Origin: Pyrrhosoma nymphula
Lineage: Eukaryota > Arthropoda > Insecta > Odonata > Coenagrionidae
Reading direction: 5' to 3'
Length of the DNA stretch: 64,000 nt
NCBI GenBank assembly: GCA_963573305.1
Contig: OY754331.1
Span: 68,375,275 to 68,439,274, forward strand
Positions 9,191 to 21,545 of this stretch are shown here, piece by piece. Positions within the stretch are counted from its first letter, which is position 1, and the number at the start of each line of letters is the position of its first letter. A program made the position numbers and the translations under genes. The notes beneath the pieces were generated by a model, which searched no databases, was not told the origin of the DNA, and saw only the letters and a list, made by a program, of their open reading frames with translations.

Positions 9191-12100
9191 AACGTGCATT
9201 CGGATGACAGAAAACATGTTCTGTAGAACCACGGTAGGTTTACCCGGGTACAAAAACGTTACCATGATTGGTGCCCCAACCGGGCGTTCGCAGTACTAAT
9301 TCTTACACTTAAAATGGATTACCATGGTAAAAGCTAGTAATGCGAACGGGAAAGAATACTCCAATTGGCCGGCTTCAGGGTAACGGCCCGATCCCTTTGT
9401 GTGCTGTTCATTATCTTCCCTCTGGTCTCGGGGAAGCTTGTAAAGCCGTCTTCGAGTTGGGAATTAGCTCTTTGTTGTTGAAGACATTCACGTCGGCATC
9501 ATCGCTCGGGGTATTTGAAACATCTGGGATCATCGTGAGATTTTACCGTCCGTGGCTCCTCCGAGAGGTTCGCACGGCATATTGGGGAGCCCGAATCATC
9601 GTCCCCCTTCCCCTTCCCTCTCATCTCTCCCGTTTTCCTTTGTCTCATACGAGGGTCCCACACAAATGTGACACCGAAGCGATCAATTATCGGTAGTCTT
9701 GACCCAAATTTCGCTTTATTTTCATTTCCTTGCGTCTTTTTTTTTGTTCGATGGAGATCATTTTTTAAAATTCAGCAGTACGATCCAACAATTTGTGACT
9801 GCAATTTTTTTTTCGAATGAGGCATTTTGCTGTGCAATTAGGTACGGCATCTGTTTGCTCAGACATTGGGGAAACGCTTGTCGTGAACGTATGCAAACAA
9901 CTTTGCATAGTTCTTTCGAGCGGGCACCTTTTTTCCCAGAATTTTTTCTGTTTATTGGCTTCGCAAAAAGAAAGTGAATGGTTCTAACAGAGTTAGGGTG
10001 AGCGCAAGCGCGCGAGTTGGCGCAGTATTAACTAACATACCAACCTATAAAGGGAATTGGTACCATTGACCAAGCATAACGTGGCACTATTTTGGCGAAG
10101 TTACTTGTATGTTGGACCAGAAGTGTTTTAATATTTCACCCACTGACTGTTAACAGGAATTAAGTTTGACTTCTTATTAAAAAAGTAAGAGAAATTAGCT
10201 TTTTACTTATATGGATGGTATGGATCTGGAAGACGTATTTTTCTATCATGCATCTGATCAAATTGATGGTATATCTTGTTTTTTTTCTGTTGCAATGCAT
10301 GTGTTAATTCATTTGATGGTTCCCTCACTACATTTCTTTCCTTCGACATTACCTAAGATTCACTTGCATTTTGTTTTTTTTCTTTCCAAGTATTAATTGG
10401 GAATAATATAACTTTATTATTATTTAAAAGTTCAATTTCATTGGAGAGATGGATGTTTACGAGGCAAAGATTATTGCACAGCTGCTGTAGCAGAAGGTGC
10501 AATGCTTGAGATATGACGAGAAGTAAATAGAGTACATATAAGAGGAATCGGAAATTGCGCATACCATGGCATTGAATTGGAGAAAGGGCCATTTTGCAAT
10601 CCGTCTTTCACACACTCACGCAGTCATCTAGGCAATTCTCTTTTTTACGTCTCAGAAGTTTGGCCTCATGCGTGCATGAGTATGCCTTAGAAAATGCCTT
10701 GTCCGGAAATGCATAAAGAAGGACATTGCACGTCTTTGGGTTCATTTATTGACGGGCTAAACCAAACAGTTACCACACTGAAGTAAATAATGATGACGTA
10801 CCTATGATGGAGGAATCGAGCAAATGTGTGAAGAGAAGAAGTAAAGATAAGTGTTAAGAGAGAAGTTATCAGAAAAATAAACTGGTAGGTTATTATCTCA
10901 GAAAGCTGATTTTCGAATTTTTAAGTTTTGAAAATGTTTTTTTTTTCGTGCTCGGTGGCCTCGGTGGTGACAGGACGTTGAGAATTCCGAGAAATCTCGC
11001 CAAAATGCTGAATTCGTGGTTAACGAAGGGTAACACCTGGAAATTTGTAAACACCAACGTACAACCTGTGAGAGGGGTTGCAGGTTTTTTGTAAAACATT
11101 GGACTACGCTCGTTAGTTGAGCACCGAAATCGTCGTTTGATCGTTACGATTATAGTGAAATAACTGAAATAAATTGTCTGGTTTCGGTGATATTGTCGAC
11201 TTTTCAAACTCGGGTACACAGTTTTGATACGAACAGTTGCCACCAAACCAACCCGATCCCCACTCCTGCCGTGGCGGCAAAGGTGTGTGCAAAACCGTTA
11301 GAACGTGGTATTTCAGTTGCGGTTTTCGCTCTAGTAGTACTTTGTGAGCAGAGTGAAGTGAAGTCCCGCTCCCTGGCGCAACCGCTTTCCCCTCCATATC
11401 CGTCTCTCCCTCGCTTTATGCTCCCCCCCCCCCCCGCCCTCTACTAGCGCTACCGCACCCTTGCACCCACGGGCTGTGCACCAGTGGGGGGTCCGATCAA
11501 TTTTTTTCCGGGACGCTGATCAAAGCGGGGAGCGCGTCGCCCGGAATGAAAAGCCTCTTTTATTTTTCTCTCTCACTGATGCGCCAAGCTCTCTTTTGTG
11601 CCCGCTGTCGCTAATTATTCCAGCCGTCGAAATATCGGGATGCACTCGTCACCCGGAGCGAGAGAGGGAGAGAGTGTGTGTGTGTATGTCATCAGGGTGA
11701 AAAATCGCATGAGGAATGGGGGAAAGAAAGATTCATTCATTTTTTTAATTACCTCCTCCTTAAAAATACCGTGTAAACTGTTCTATAGAAATGTAGAATT
11801 ATACGGAAATTATCCTGCTTTCTGTGGGACTAGTTCATTTTATAAGGATCTGTACGGAACGTAAGCGCCTAGCGCATCTTCCGTTCAAGTCGTAGTTTCG
11901 GCATTATATAAGAAGCCTTGGGAAATCTGCGGAAACTTTCCCGGCAATCCTTAGCGAGTTAACTCTCATTCGCAGGAGTTCAAGATAAGCATTGTGCAGG
12001 GTCATTTGCTAATGTCCTATGGAGGATTTTACAGTGAATAACTCAATAATACAATAAATTTAGCTATTTAAATAAACTATTTTCAGCGTGATAAAGAGAA

Positions 12101-12507
12101 CTTAAGGAATTACTACTGAAATTCTTAAGGATTGTCTACTGCATGTAATAAATAATTTCTACCAAATGTGCGAATGAATTTTACAGAATGTGCTGAAGAA
12201 TTACTGCAGAGAGTGTTAGTTTATTCTGTTGAAATTCCTTGATAAAATGTTTATATATTTTTAGTAAAATCTACAGAAAAACAGCAATAAATTTTTAACA
12301 AATATTTTGAAAGAAAGCGTGCAGGGTTTTCTAGTAGGGTTCTCTGTACCAGGAAGCCGTGTCTGCTACGAGGCCTGTCATTGCGTAGTTTGAAGTAGCG
12401 TCAGTGCCCGCTGTCCCGAGTAAAATGATGTTTAGCGTGCACTGTTTTAAGATACTTTATGGTGCTAGTGAAAAAGCTATTTTTTGAGCGTTAGATCCAT
12501 GAAATGG
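9191..12507. other. unassigned sequence with simple-repeat tracts
   Basis: No gene or element identified. The GC-richer parts 9340-9660 and 11230-11700 hold open frames (118, 86 and 79 codons) rich in Pro/Ser/Leu from CT-rich DNA, without recognised motifs. A poly-C run lies at about 11427-11437 and a short GA/GT tract near 11660-11690. Confidence 0.45.
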
Positions 12508-12612
12508 CCGTACAATCTACACCGACATACTTCCCTGCGAGCCGCTGCAGAGGCATTTGGCAGGGGGTGTCAGGAGACCAGCCATGAAATGGGAGGGGAG
12601 AGGTAAAAGGAA
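12508..12612 (-). mobile_element. LINE 3'-end fragment
   Basis: It shares with 8656-8760 the block CCCTGCGAGCC, GCAGGG-type GTGTCAGGAGACCAGCCATG and the AGAGGTAAAAGGA segment, in the same orientation. It represents only the last ~100 bp of the same LINE family. The terminal (GTAGAT)n tail is degenerate. Confidence 0.65.
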
Positions 12613-13609
12613 AAGATTTAGGTAGAGGACAAGGTTGAATTTCATTTTCCCATTCGCTTTAAGAAAGACGGCTATTCATGCCCAACGTTGTGCTTAGATT
12701 GAACGGTTCTTTTTCGAAGGAGAGATGCATGTAGATGAGGCAAATGATATAACTGCTGCTATCAGTTTCATAAATGAAATTGCTTATACGAAGGTGCTGC
12801 CGTCGTTACGGCGAGATATGGGCGAAGAAGATCCATTGTGGCTCGTAATTTTGCGGATGAATTCATTCGGGTTAAGAGCAGGGGCCATTTACCGTGCAGA
12901 AAAAAAAACATCCATTCGCGCAGTTATCCAATTAAAGTCACTGTACTCGTTTCACGGCCCTAATTTTTCCTGAACATCTATCCGTGCATCACGTTGTACA
13001 TGGTAAATGTCTCGTGTGAAACGACCTGAAGGATGCTGCTTCTCACCGAACGATTCGTAGGAACTCTTTCCCCCGGAGGGTTATGAAAAAGCCGTCTACA
13101 GGCCCCCAATTCCCCCATCCTGTTTGCATCCTCCCCCTGTACCCCTTCTCCCACCTCTCCCATTCCGCAGTTCTTTTCATATCCTCCCCGCGTTTTATTC
13201 GCTGCGTTATAAAGAAACCAGGTTTCATCAAGCGAATAGTGGGGAAGGCCCTCGGATGAAAGAGTGAATGAGAGATGTTGCTACGCTTTACTTCTAGGCC
13301 ACATACATAGTGCGCCGTAAGCGTTTGGGACCCTTCACAGAAATATTTCCTGCGCGAAATAATAAAATAAAAATGAGAGCCGCACGCTTTCTATAAAAAC
13401 TCTCGAGTCAACAGTGTGTGTGGCACAGATGATGGAATCGCAATGCTGTTACCATTGGCGTATCTAGAATTTGGCTCGGGGAATGGGCTGTCCGTCGCGG
13501 CTCTATCCTCCATCACCTACTTCTCGTAATTCTTTCAACACTGTCTCTGTTTTTTTCCAGAACTATATTTCCTTTATGTTTCCGATAAAATATATTTTAC
13601 CTTGGTCGT
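12613..13609. other. unassigned sequence
   Basis: No recognisable feature. The frames at 12725-12973 and 12978-13231 lack motifs. Confidence 0.45.
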
Positions 13610-13790
13610 CACAAAGCAGATTTATGATAGGAAGTGAGTTATGCTGAAACTCGCCCGATCTGAGAATTTCAAGTAATTTATGCCTAGCGTCTAAAGCGTG
13701 CAATTACTACATCTATATCCTTAGACCTATCTAAGTCCATCAATATTAGCCTGCCGTGTAGCCTCCTAATTTCTAGGATAGTTTGTACTT
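13610..13790 (-). mobile_element. decayed LINE fragment
   Basis: The segment CTCGCCCGATCTGAGAATTT, CAAGTAATTTATGCC and the later TAGCCTCCTAATTTCTAGG align with 8960-9025 (CGCCCGATTGGAG..., CAAGTAATCTAAGCC, GTAGCTTCCGAGTCTC). It is therefore the 'RLLEKLQSGE' part of the same LINE, heavily diverged. Confidence 0.5.
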
Positions 13791-14189
13791 TGTGATTCTC
13801 CATTTTAGTCTCTTCTCTGTTCTCTCCTCCCCACGGATGGGCGCACTTTAATAATGGGCTACAGCGCGAGAGCCAAGTACTCGTGGAGCCGTTATCCGAT
13901 GACTCCCCAGCGTCGGAGCCAGGATGGGCCGCTCGATGGTAGCTCCGTGAGAGATTACTCTCTCCATGGACAATTATCGCTCTCTGTTTACATAATGTAA
14001 GTCCCGCAAAGAGCCCGCTAATTCCCCCTCCGTGATGAGAAGGATCGCTTTAACGGGCCTTCATCAGGCTCCTCCCATGCGAGCACTAAGTCTCGGCATT
14101 ATCCGTCCCGAAACTGTTTCAGGTGGGCTATGGAAGGGCGGTACTAAAAAGGTACTCAAGGTGGGAATGTCGCGTTAAAGGAATGGCAA
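13791..14189. other. unassigned GC-richer sequence
   Basis: From about 13850 to 14100 G+C is higher than in neighbouring DNA. Nothing recognisable was found. Confidence 0.4.
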
Positions 14190-14260
14190 AGGTAGCGTGA
14201 TTGTCTGTGCATTGGCTGTGCAAGCCTTAGGTCTGTGTTTCGATTCCTGGTCCAAGTCGA
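14190..14260 (+). mobile_element. tRNA-like SINE head
   Basis: GGTAGCGTGATTGTCTGTGC resembles a tRNA D-arm/box A region, and GTGTTTCGATTCCTGG about 45 bp later resembles box B and the T arm. It is followed by a T run, a Pol III terminator. The stems do not pair well enough for a functional tRNA. Confidence 0.45.
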
Positions 14261-15399
14261 TTTTTTTTCTCAGGGCATTTTGTACAGGCAATTCATATCC
14301 GTCTAATTAAGGTGGAAATCATTACCGTAACTTGAGGAATCGTCATGGTGGCATTTATTTCATTGTCTTGGTCTGTCGTTTAGACTAGGTAGAGTATTTA
14401 CTTGGTACCCTGTACGTTAGTGAAGTCTTTCTACTTTTTGAATGGTGATTATTATTTTCGGCTGTACCATTGTTTTGTTTCGGTGATGTTTTGCCCTGGA
14501 GTATCTCTGGTGTACTCTTTCAGATAGCTTGTTATCATGAAAATTTCGGAAGGGAAAAATTAGTGTATTTTGCGTATGCAGCCTTAAAAAGTTTACATTA
14601 TTTTTTTTTGAAATCCTCGTTCCACGTGAAACATGATTGAGGCTACGCGGTGAAAGACTATGTTTGGAGAAAATTCTTTGGGAATTTATTTTCATCTAGC
14701 TAAAAGCCGAGATTTCGCGTCGAAGAGGTCTCCGTATCTTTTTTCATAATTTTTTTCCAAACGTAGCTTTAATGCATGAACTATCTCCCTCAGAGTGAGA
14801 ACGAGTGTCGTTTTTCATATTAGAATCTCCCCTGTTTTAAATAAATGCCCGCCTTTCGTTCGCATCCCTTTTCATACTCGTGACGCGCGTCGGCTTGTTT
14901 TTTTTCCCTTCCTGTTTTTTTTATATTTTTTTGTAAGCCGCCGCAGTGAGCGGTACTGCTTGGGTTTATGCAGCTGCGAGACCTTGGTGACTTGTGCTCT
15001 CGTTTCTTGTCTCCCTCCACCACTTTTCCCATGATAGGATCACGAGAGGAGTTCGCGCTCCGTGATTCATCACCGCCAGCCACGGTGAAAAATCCCGTGC
15101 TTTATTTGGATTCAGCATGGCATTCCGTATTTAATCGCGGCAGCGCTGCATTCATAAGCAGTCGTTTTCATCTCATCTCCCCTCGAGGCAACTGTTGAGA
15201 AGATAGCACACATTTAGAGTATACCCTCCCCTGTTAATAAATGTGGTTTGGAACTCCTCGTTTGGGAGCATAAGAATTCTGGTGCCCTAACCCCATATCT
15301 GTCGTGCGTCATGGACGCTGGAATAAATCGTGGAAGACTATTGTCTCAATGCGTGGAAATTCCCCAAAAAAAAGAAATTAGACTTGACCGAGATTAAAA
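14261..15399. other. unassigned sequence
   Basis: Overlapping open frames on both strands at 14417-15198 lack motifs and are judged incidental. Confidence 0.45.
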
Positions 15400-15900
15400 G
15401 TATTCATTCCTTCATTGGTCGTTCAATCCTATGATTGGTTGACTGCAGCCGTCCATCTTTCCCTATCTAATGCTAGTTCCCTTACTCCCTGGTGGTTCTG
15501 CTTAGGTATATTCTTTCCTCTTTATTTGGTCTATGCAATTATCCCTTGGCCTTCCTCTTGGGACTTTCCCCACTATTTTTACTTCAGTGATATTCTTCAC
15601 GAACCGATTGTGCCTCAGGGTGTTTCCAATCCTTCTGGGTCTTCTTTTCTCTAAAGTGTTCCATATGGCCCTTTCCTCTTCTACTCTTCTGTAAACTTCT
15701 TCATTTCTTATTTTATCCGTCCATTTGATCTTCAGAATCCGCCTCCAACACCAGGTTTCGAATGATTCTAATCTTTTCTGGTCTGCTTTTGCAATGGTCC
15801 GTGCTTCTGATTCATAGAGTACCGCGCTCCGCACGAATTTTTGTACATACTGTTTCCTCGTTCGTAGTCTTATCTCCTCTGAGCACAGTAACCGCATACA
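15400..15900 (-). pseudogene. RTE-like LINE reverse transcriptase C-terminus
   Basis: The minus strand from 15897 has a 131-codon frame with RLRTRKQYVQKFVRSAVLYE, KADQKRLESFETWCWRRILK, IKWTDKIRNEEVYRRVEEER and KVPRGRPR. A frame change leads on to LALDRERWTAAVNQS-type sequence near 15450. This is the C-terminal region downstream of the RT fingers/palm in RTE-like LINEs, homologous to 60460-60950. The element is 5'-truncated; the 3' tail has GAATGA-type repeats near 15400. Changes such as SEARTIAK in place of the usual SE.WT show decay. Confidence 0.75.
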
Positions 15901-16607
15901 CAGAACAGTAGTACGTCGGGACTAGGGGACGGAAAAAGTTTTCCAGCCAGGTTTTGATATTTCTTATAATTAGAAGTTCTGTGGAAAAAAATATGAAGCC
16001 CACCGTGAGGATAATTGTGTGTTTTTCAACTTCAAGCATTTCCCAGAGTCCGGTGTAAAAATTCCCTCTAAAAATGTTATAATCTGTGTATTATAAAGCT
16101 ATCTTCTAAGTTGTAGGTTCCTAGTTTTCCCAAAACATTATTGATATTCAAGCCTAGCTGCTGGATGGAGCTGTATCAATCGTAAGGGTTCTTCAAAACG
16201 CATGCACCTGATAAGTGCTTGAATTCAAGAACGTCATCAGAATGAATCCACATCTACGACTAATTCTACCTTAATTTTTCTGTCGCATGCCTTGACAGGT
16301 TTAGGAATTTCGGCCTATACCATTTAAGCCTTAGTCGGCCCACTTTTTTATCCATCGTGGGGAATATTCTTTTATACTCCTCGTTATTATGTTGAAGGAC
16401 TATCCTAGAAAATGTCTTTCCAGGCTGTGTTGTGACAATGAGCGGTTGTTGTAATTTCTCTGACCTCCAACGAGGCTCGTGCATCTACATTTCTAATCCT
16501 ATATGTACTCGAGCACCCTCGTACTTTCCTTTGGAATTTCATCTATGTTGTCTCCAAGGCCTTATGGCTTCCGCTAACCAAAGTGTCCACCATTCGGAAC
16601 CACAGTA
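15901..16607. other. unassigned sequence
   Basis: No recognised feature. Confidence 0.45.
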
Positions 16608-17191
16608 CAGTGTTGCCACAGGCCTGGAAATCCTGGAAATGTCAAGGAAAAGCCATGGAAATTGACAATGGGTCTGGAAAAGTAATTGGAAATAAGAAAT
16701 TAATCTGGAAATTTGCTTTTAAAAGTATAAATAATTGTTTTTTTCGCAAAGCGAGCTGCACCATTTAAGGCATTGTCTATTGGTGTGTGGATTTAGGGTT
16801 TTTTAGTACCTTTCTTATATGAGGCAGTGGAGCTCTTATTTGGTATTTAGTGATTAATCATCCCCATAAAATAATGTTCCAGGTTCTATTCTTTAAACTC
16901 ATGCTGCGAAAGATGGAATATTTGTTTATCCTCAGATAGTATACTAATAATTTGTGGCCCTCATCGTAGCCGAGACCTACGAATAATATGCCATCAGAAA
17001 GGAAGCCGTTTGTTGGGAAACGTTATTCCCCGTAGTGCATGTGTCAATGTGTGGTGCTTCTATTCTAGCGCCTTTTTAAAAATGTACACTTACGAAAACA
17101 CGGATATTTTCACTGGGAAAAATGGAAATTTTTGCTTGGAAAACCTGGAAGAGTCCTGGAATTACATAATTTTTGGTCCGTCGCAACTCTG
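16608..17191. mobile_element. non-autonomous hAT-type element
   Basis: The left end CAGTGTTGCCACAGG and the inverted right end (read as CAGAGTTGCGACGG) match the CAG.GTTGC termini common in hAT MITEs. TGGAAA/CTGGAAA repeats are dense near the left end and recur near the right, a pattern I recall from this type. Flanks are CCACAGTA and CATACAGTA, compatible with a decayed 8-bp duplication but not a clean one. No transposase frame. Confidence 0.6.
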
Positions 17192-17939
17192 CATACAGTA
17201 ATGTGGGTAAGCCGTTACCATATATAGTTTTATTTTATTTTTACTTTTATGATTAAATTGGAATTAGCTCACATAATTAATCTTTTCTGATTATACCTCA
17301 ATGTGGCTTTCATTTCTTTTGGTGAAAAATAGGTTCCCTTCAACACTCGAAAAATAATAACACAGCTTGCAGTTCTTTTGTCTCAACCGCGCTGTGCTAT
17401 TTTTACTTCATATTTGGATTAATGAGGCTGATTTAAAACAATGCAGCGTCAAAATAGCGGAGTATGGCCCGGGCCAGCCGCTGAGATTCAAAACAAGCCT
17501 TTCGACTAGCTAGCACGGGGACTGTAACGGTCATTCCCGATTCCGGCTCAGTCTCGCTAATTGCCAGGTGATAGTTTCGGAGCGTGCGTTCCTGGCTGAG
17601 ATATACATATATGCTCTCTTCCTCGTGAAATATTCCGTGGGAATGGAAGGCATGCAGGTATGTGTGCGACCTACTTGTGTGGATACGATAACAGACCCTC
17701 GTGTAGTGGCGCCGTACCACTCGTTTCTAAAAGCGACGAACTGTCTGTTTGCCTTTTTTTGTCTCCTTCATAAAGTTCGCGGCAACTCTTCTTGTGTCAA
17801 CAAAGTCAAGGAGGATGAAATGTAACGGAGGCGATATCTGGGAGTTTTTCCCGTGGTCAACATTCCGTCATCTTAGTCTATCACATTTTTTCTCTTCGAA
17901 GTGGACTATTTTATTTTGGACGTAATTACAATCATGAAA
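17192..17939. other. unassigned sequence
   Basis: Open frames at 17433-17825 on both strands lack motifs. Confidence 0.45.
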
Positions 17940-18270
17940 AAATGTAATGTATTATTACTATTATGTATACCTACTAGGAAGCTTGTGGTGGAGATTCGGA
18001 GAAGGCAGAAGAGATGGATGGAGGAGGTGTTGAGAGGAGAGGGGATACTGAAGAGGGTGATAGAGGGGAGAACACTGGGGAAGCGTGGAAGAGGAAGGAA
18101 GAGAGTAGGTATCCTGGACGAAATAAGAGGAGGTAGAGGAATTTAAGAGGAATATAATGGCGGGACATCCGTAGGAGGGAAAAGAGACTATGTTCATTGA
18201 CTATGTTCACTAATACTATTTGGGATGCAGGATGGGGACTGTCCAAGATCCTACCATTCAGCTGGTAGAA
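17940..18270 (+). mobile_element. LINE 3'-end fragment (RTE-like)
   Basis: The plus strand reads VVEIRRRQKRWMEEVLRGEG, LKRVIEGRTLGKRGRGRKR and VGILDEIRGG. This is the very basic 'RRRWIGHVLRGEGLL...IEG...GKRGRGR' C-terminal tail of a common insect RTE-like LINE. After a stop at 18146 the 3' flank follows. Only about the last 80 residues are represented. Related fragments are at 19340-19760 (minus) and 29040-29330 (plus). Confidence 0.65.
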
Positions 18271-19099
18271 TATTTAATCATGCTTACTCATGCACTTTCA
18301 AGTGTTTCCCTGTAACCGCCACGATTGCAAAATAAATCCTAAGGCTCGTCGGCTAGCCTGCCCTTGTTGTCCCTTAGTTTTACATTTTGGTAACGTATGC
18401 ATCATGCTGTAAGTCGGACTCAGTAAACGGAATATGCAAGACGACTGATTATCTTGTTTCCTTTGATTCTACCAGTGTTAACTGACTTACTCAATGCATC
18501 CCAAAACCACGAATCAAAGTTTAAATGATTTTCAGGGGGAGGATTTTGTACCCTAGCTGCACTTATGATGTTGAAAATCATAGGCAGTAGACCATTCCGT
18601 TACTTTTCCACGGTCAAATAGGTTGTTGGCCTTTACACTCGTCCGTTATTAATTTCACGCCCACAGGAATGACCTTTCCTCGGGAAGCAAAAATACTCCT
18701 GCTCCTCACGCCCTGAATTTATTATGTAGTCGCACCGTGGAACTTAATGGCACGGACTTCGGTGGGTTTGGAGGGTTCCGGGACGAGGATGAATTGGTTA
18801 GGTGACCGCCTTGAAAATGCGGAGAGTGGTTCGGATACATACTATATTCTATCGTGATATATGTTTGGCTTTACTGTGATGCAAGATCGTTGTTCCCCAA
18901 TGTTGTAAACATGACCGAGTGGTGGAGTAGGGCGATTTTACCATGATTTGATTAATGAGGACTCATATCCAGCAGGTGATAAACAGTCTTCAAATGCATA
19001 TATATTTTAAGGCAAGTGAGCAGTTTCCAACGATGTATAATATTCCCTACCAAGCATGCCCAATATTGATGTCGAACGCGTCAAATTCCAGGTCTGTAC
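18271..19099. other. unassigned sequence
   Basis: No recognised feature. Confidence 0.45.
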
Positions 19100-19165
19100 T
19101 ACTTTGATGGTGACAGAAGTACACTGGCCTCCCATCATGAAGGCCCGGGTTCGTATCAAGATACA
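19100..19165 (+). mobile_element. tRNA-like SINE head
   Basis: GATGGTGACAGAAGTACACTG followed by CCCGGGTTCGTATCAA resembles box A/box B spacing of a tRNA-derived SINE. The box B region is the stronger match. The remainder of the SINE is not recognised. Confidence 0.35.
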
Positions 19166-19339
19166 GTGGTAGCGAAACATGGTGACAGTTGCGCAGAATG
19201 ACCTCTTGCGTGGAACATTCCATTATCTACGCACTGGCCTACTGAATACCAAGCCAAAAATTAAAATATATTTTATTATTAGGTTAATATACTGATTTAG
19301 GTAGGTTTAAGTGGAAAATAGTACGAATTCTCTTGATTT

Positions 19340-19760
19340 TTACAGATACACTCCCTTATCTACATACATATTTCTTTCTTCGACTCAGGATACGTCTTGC
19401 TCTCTTCATCCCATCCATTAAACCTATTCTCTTTTTTCCCCTTCCCCGCTTGCCCAGCGTCCTCTTGCCCTCTGTCACGGCATTCAGAAACGCTTCACCT
19501 CTACTACCTATTTCAGCCACCTTTTCTGCCTCCTCCTGTTGTCCTCCAAAACTTTCATCTCCTCGCCCACTAGGCCTTTAATCCCCAGGCCCCTCCTCCT
19601 TTCATCTTCTAGCACTTCCTCGTTTGTCTTCCTTCTACATTCTCCTACACACCCACATCTCATGGGCCTTATGGCTATTCTCGTCTTCCTCTCTGAGAAT
19701 CAGCATATCTTCACCATACAACTTTACACTCCATGTATGCAAAATATTTTTCGCGTAGTA
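19340..19760 (-). mobile_element. LINE 3'-end fragment (RTE-like)
   Basis: On the minus strand, broken frames give HTWSVKLYGEDM, HEMWVCRRM, LNAVTEGKRTLGKRGRGKKR and IGLMDGMKRARR. This corresponds to the '.EMWVWRRM...LNAVIEG...GKRGRGRKRIGLMDGM' C-terminal region of RTE-like LINEs. Several stops interrupt it. Confidence 0.6.
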
Positions 19761-20269
19761 TTTTTTTAATTGAACATACATATCTTATTTTTTATTGAGT
19801 CCCCAACGCAAATTTTGCTCGTGGAATCACAACCCTTGTATGTGATTTTTTAAATGTAAATTTTCTGCATGTATTTTATTTTTGAAAATATAATTTTTGG
19901 CGTGATTAAACAAACTATCGAAAGGTAAAACTACTACTATACATATTTACTACTAATATTAGGTAGGTCAAGCAAAATCAAGCCTGCCGACAAAGCTTAG
20001 GTTTGGCAGGACCTTAATGTTTCATTCATGAATAATGTTTTTTATAGATTATATTGTAACCTTGCTGTTATTTGTAATAAATTCAATCTTAAATTTGTAA
20101 AATAAAAAATAAATTCATTATTTTTCGTTAATGCCGTTTTTTATTGAAACAATAAAACGTAAAAATTAAGTCATTATAAAAGTGCATTTTTATGGGTATA
20201 AAGCATGTTATTCGTTAGTGAATCACGTTAAAAATATTTAAAACTGCTTCTTGAAAGAAAGTGGGTTGT
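19761..20269. other. unassigned very AT-rich sequence
   Basis: No recognised feature. Confidence 0.45.
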
Positions 20270-20620
20270 ATGCTCTAGTAATGGAGAAATATGAAGGGAG
20301 TGTGTTTCGTTGACTTGGCCTTGTTAAGAGAATGTACGAGATTCGCATAACGAAGCAGATAGTGACGTGAATGATGTGTGAGGGAGAGGTAGACAAAGAA
20401 TGTCATGGGTGACTGTGGTAGAAGAGACATTTGAGAGGGGGAATATGGAGTCTTTAAGAATAGAAGATCGTATATGATGCAATGAATGCATCTGGTAGAA
20501 GCGGAAGATGTATGTAATGATAGGGCATTGTGTAGGAAATTAAGAAAAGAGAGACAATTTCTCTGGCGTAACAGGAATAACCTATGTTCTTTGGCTTTTT
20601 CTACTTCGATAGGGAATGGC
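20270..20620 (+). mobile_element. possible LINE C-terminal remnant
   Basis: A purine-rich stretch reads in one frame as MSWVTVVEETFERG-like and ESLRIEDRIYDAMNASG, then DRALCRKLRKERQF after a break. The layout and composition resemble the end of an RTE-like ORF. This is composition-led and weak. Confidence 0.25.
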
Positions 20621-21249
20621 GTGATGTAACTATGTATGTATTTCTATATTGGGTATTTTTAGCTCTATCTCCAGGGGTCCATAAACACCGAAATCTGCCA
20701 CTGCTACTAGTGAAATAATTGGATGTAATTTTAGAATTGATACCGAGGTGAGCATGCGGCTTAATATATTCATGAAGTAAGACATTCCAGGCTGATATAA
20801 TGATCGAACGCGATTTTATATGTACATGCGAAATAAGTTTGTTATCTTTCGCGTGCCACTGTTAGTAAAAAAAATTGCATCGATCGCTTGGCTCCTGGAT
20901 GACGTCAAGAGTACACAAATGCAGCAGAGCGGGCGGGGTTCGCCGCCGTGAGCCGGGTGAAGGGTCGTGGAGAGCAAACCAAATACTCAGTCCTTCCTTC
21001 GTTCTTTTGGAGGGGGTTCTTGGAAAAGTTTGTCGCAAAGATGAATATCATTTGCTCACCCACGTGCTACGATCTCTCTAGCATTTCGAAAATTTGCCTC
21101 AACACTCGACAGTATTTTGCCAAGTGTTTTTATGAATTTTACCACTTCTGATTTTCTAACAATTTCAAGTGCCTTCAATGACTTTAAACCATGGGAAGGA
21201 AGAAATGATGAAGTCGTGGGGGGGGGAAGAGTTAAATCATGCTTAAGTA
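20621..21249. other. unassigned sequence
   Basis: No recognised feature. Open frames at 20875-21325 overlap on both strands without motifs. Confidence 0.45.
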
Positions 21250-21545
21250 TGCTATATTTCACGAATAGTACTAATTTGCTCGAAAACTTCAGACGTAAGA
21301 GAGAGACAATTATTTTTAATTGCATGCTTGACCTTCATTTTGGAAATAATTCGTCGCGTAATACCGATTAGTACTTAGCGTTCGTAAAATTTAACGAATA
21401 GTGATTACTATAGTCTATAGAACTACAGAATTGAGAGAGGGAGCGAGAGAGAGGAAATATTTTATGAATTGGATGTTTGGCCTATATTTTGGAAATAATA
21501 CGTCTCGTAAAACCGATTAACACTTAGGCTTTCTTGCGCTCCACT
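21250..21545 (+). repeat. imperfect tandem duplication, ~149-bp period
   Basis: TTTTGGAAATAAT begins at 21338 and again at 21487. It is followed in both copies by TCGTC/TCTCGTAA, ACCGATTA and ACTTAG, and preceded by GAGAGA-rich and TTTTAATTG/TTTATGAATTGG blocks. The two units are diverged. Confidence 0.6.

Noticed and set aside
18780..18845. tRNA-like stretch GGTTAGGTGACCGCCTTG
   Set aside because: No convincing box B at the right distance and no stems.
20665..20690. CAGGGGTCCAT as a hAT left end
   Set aside because: No inverted partner or 8-bp duplication found nearby.
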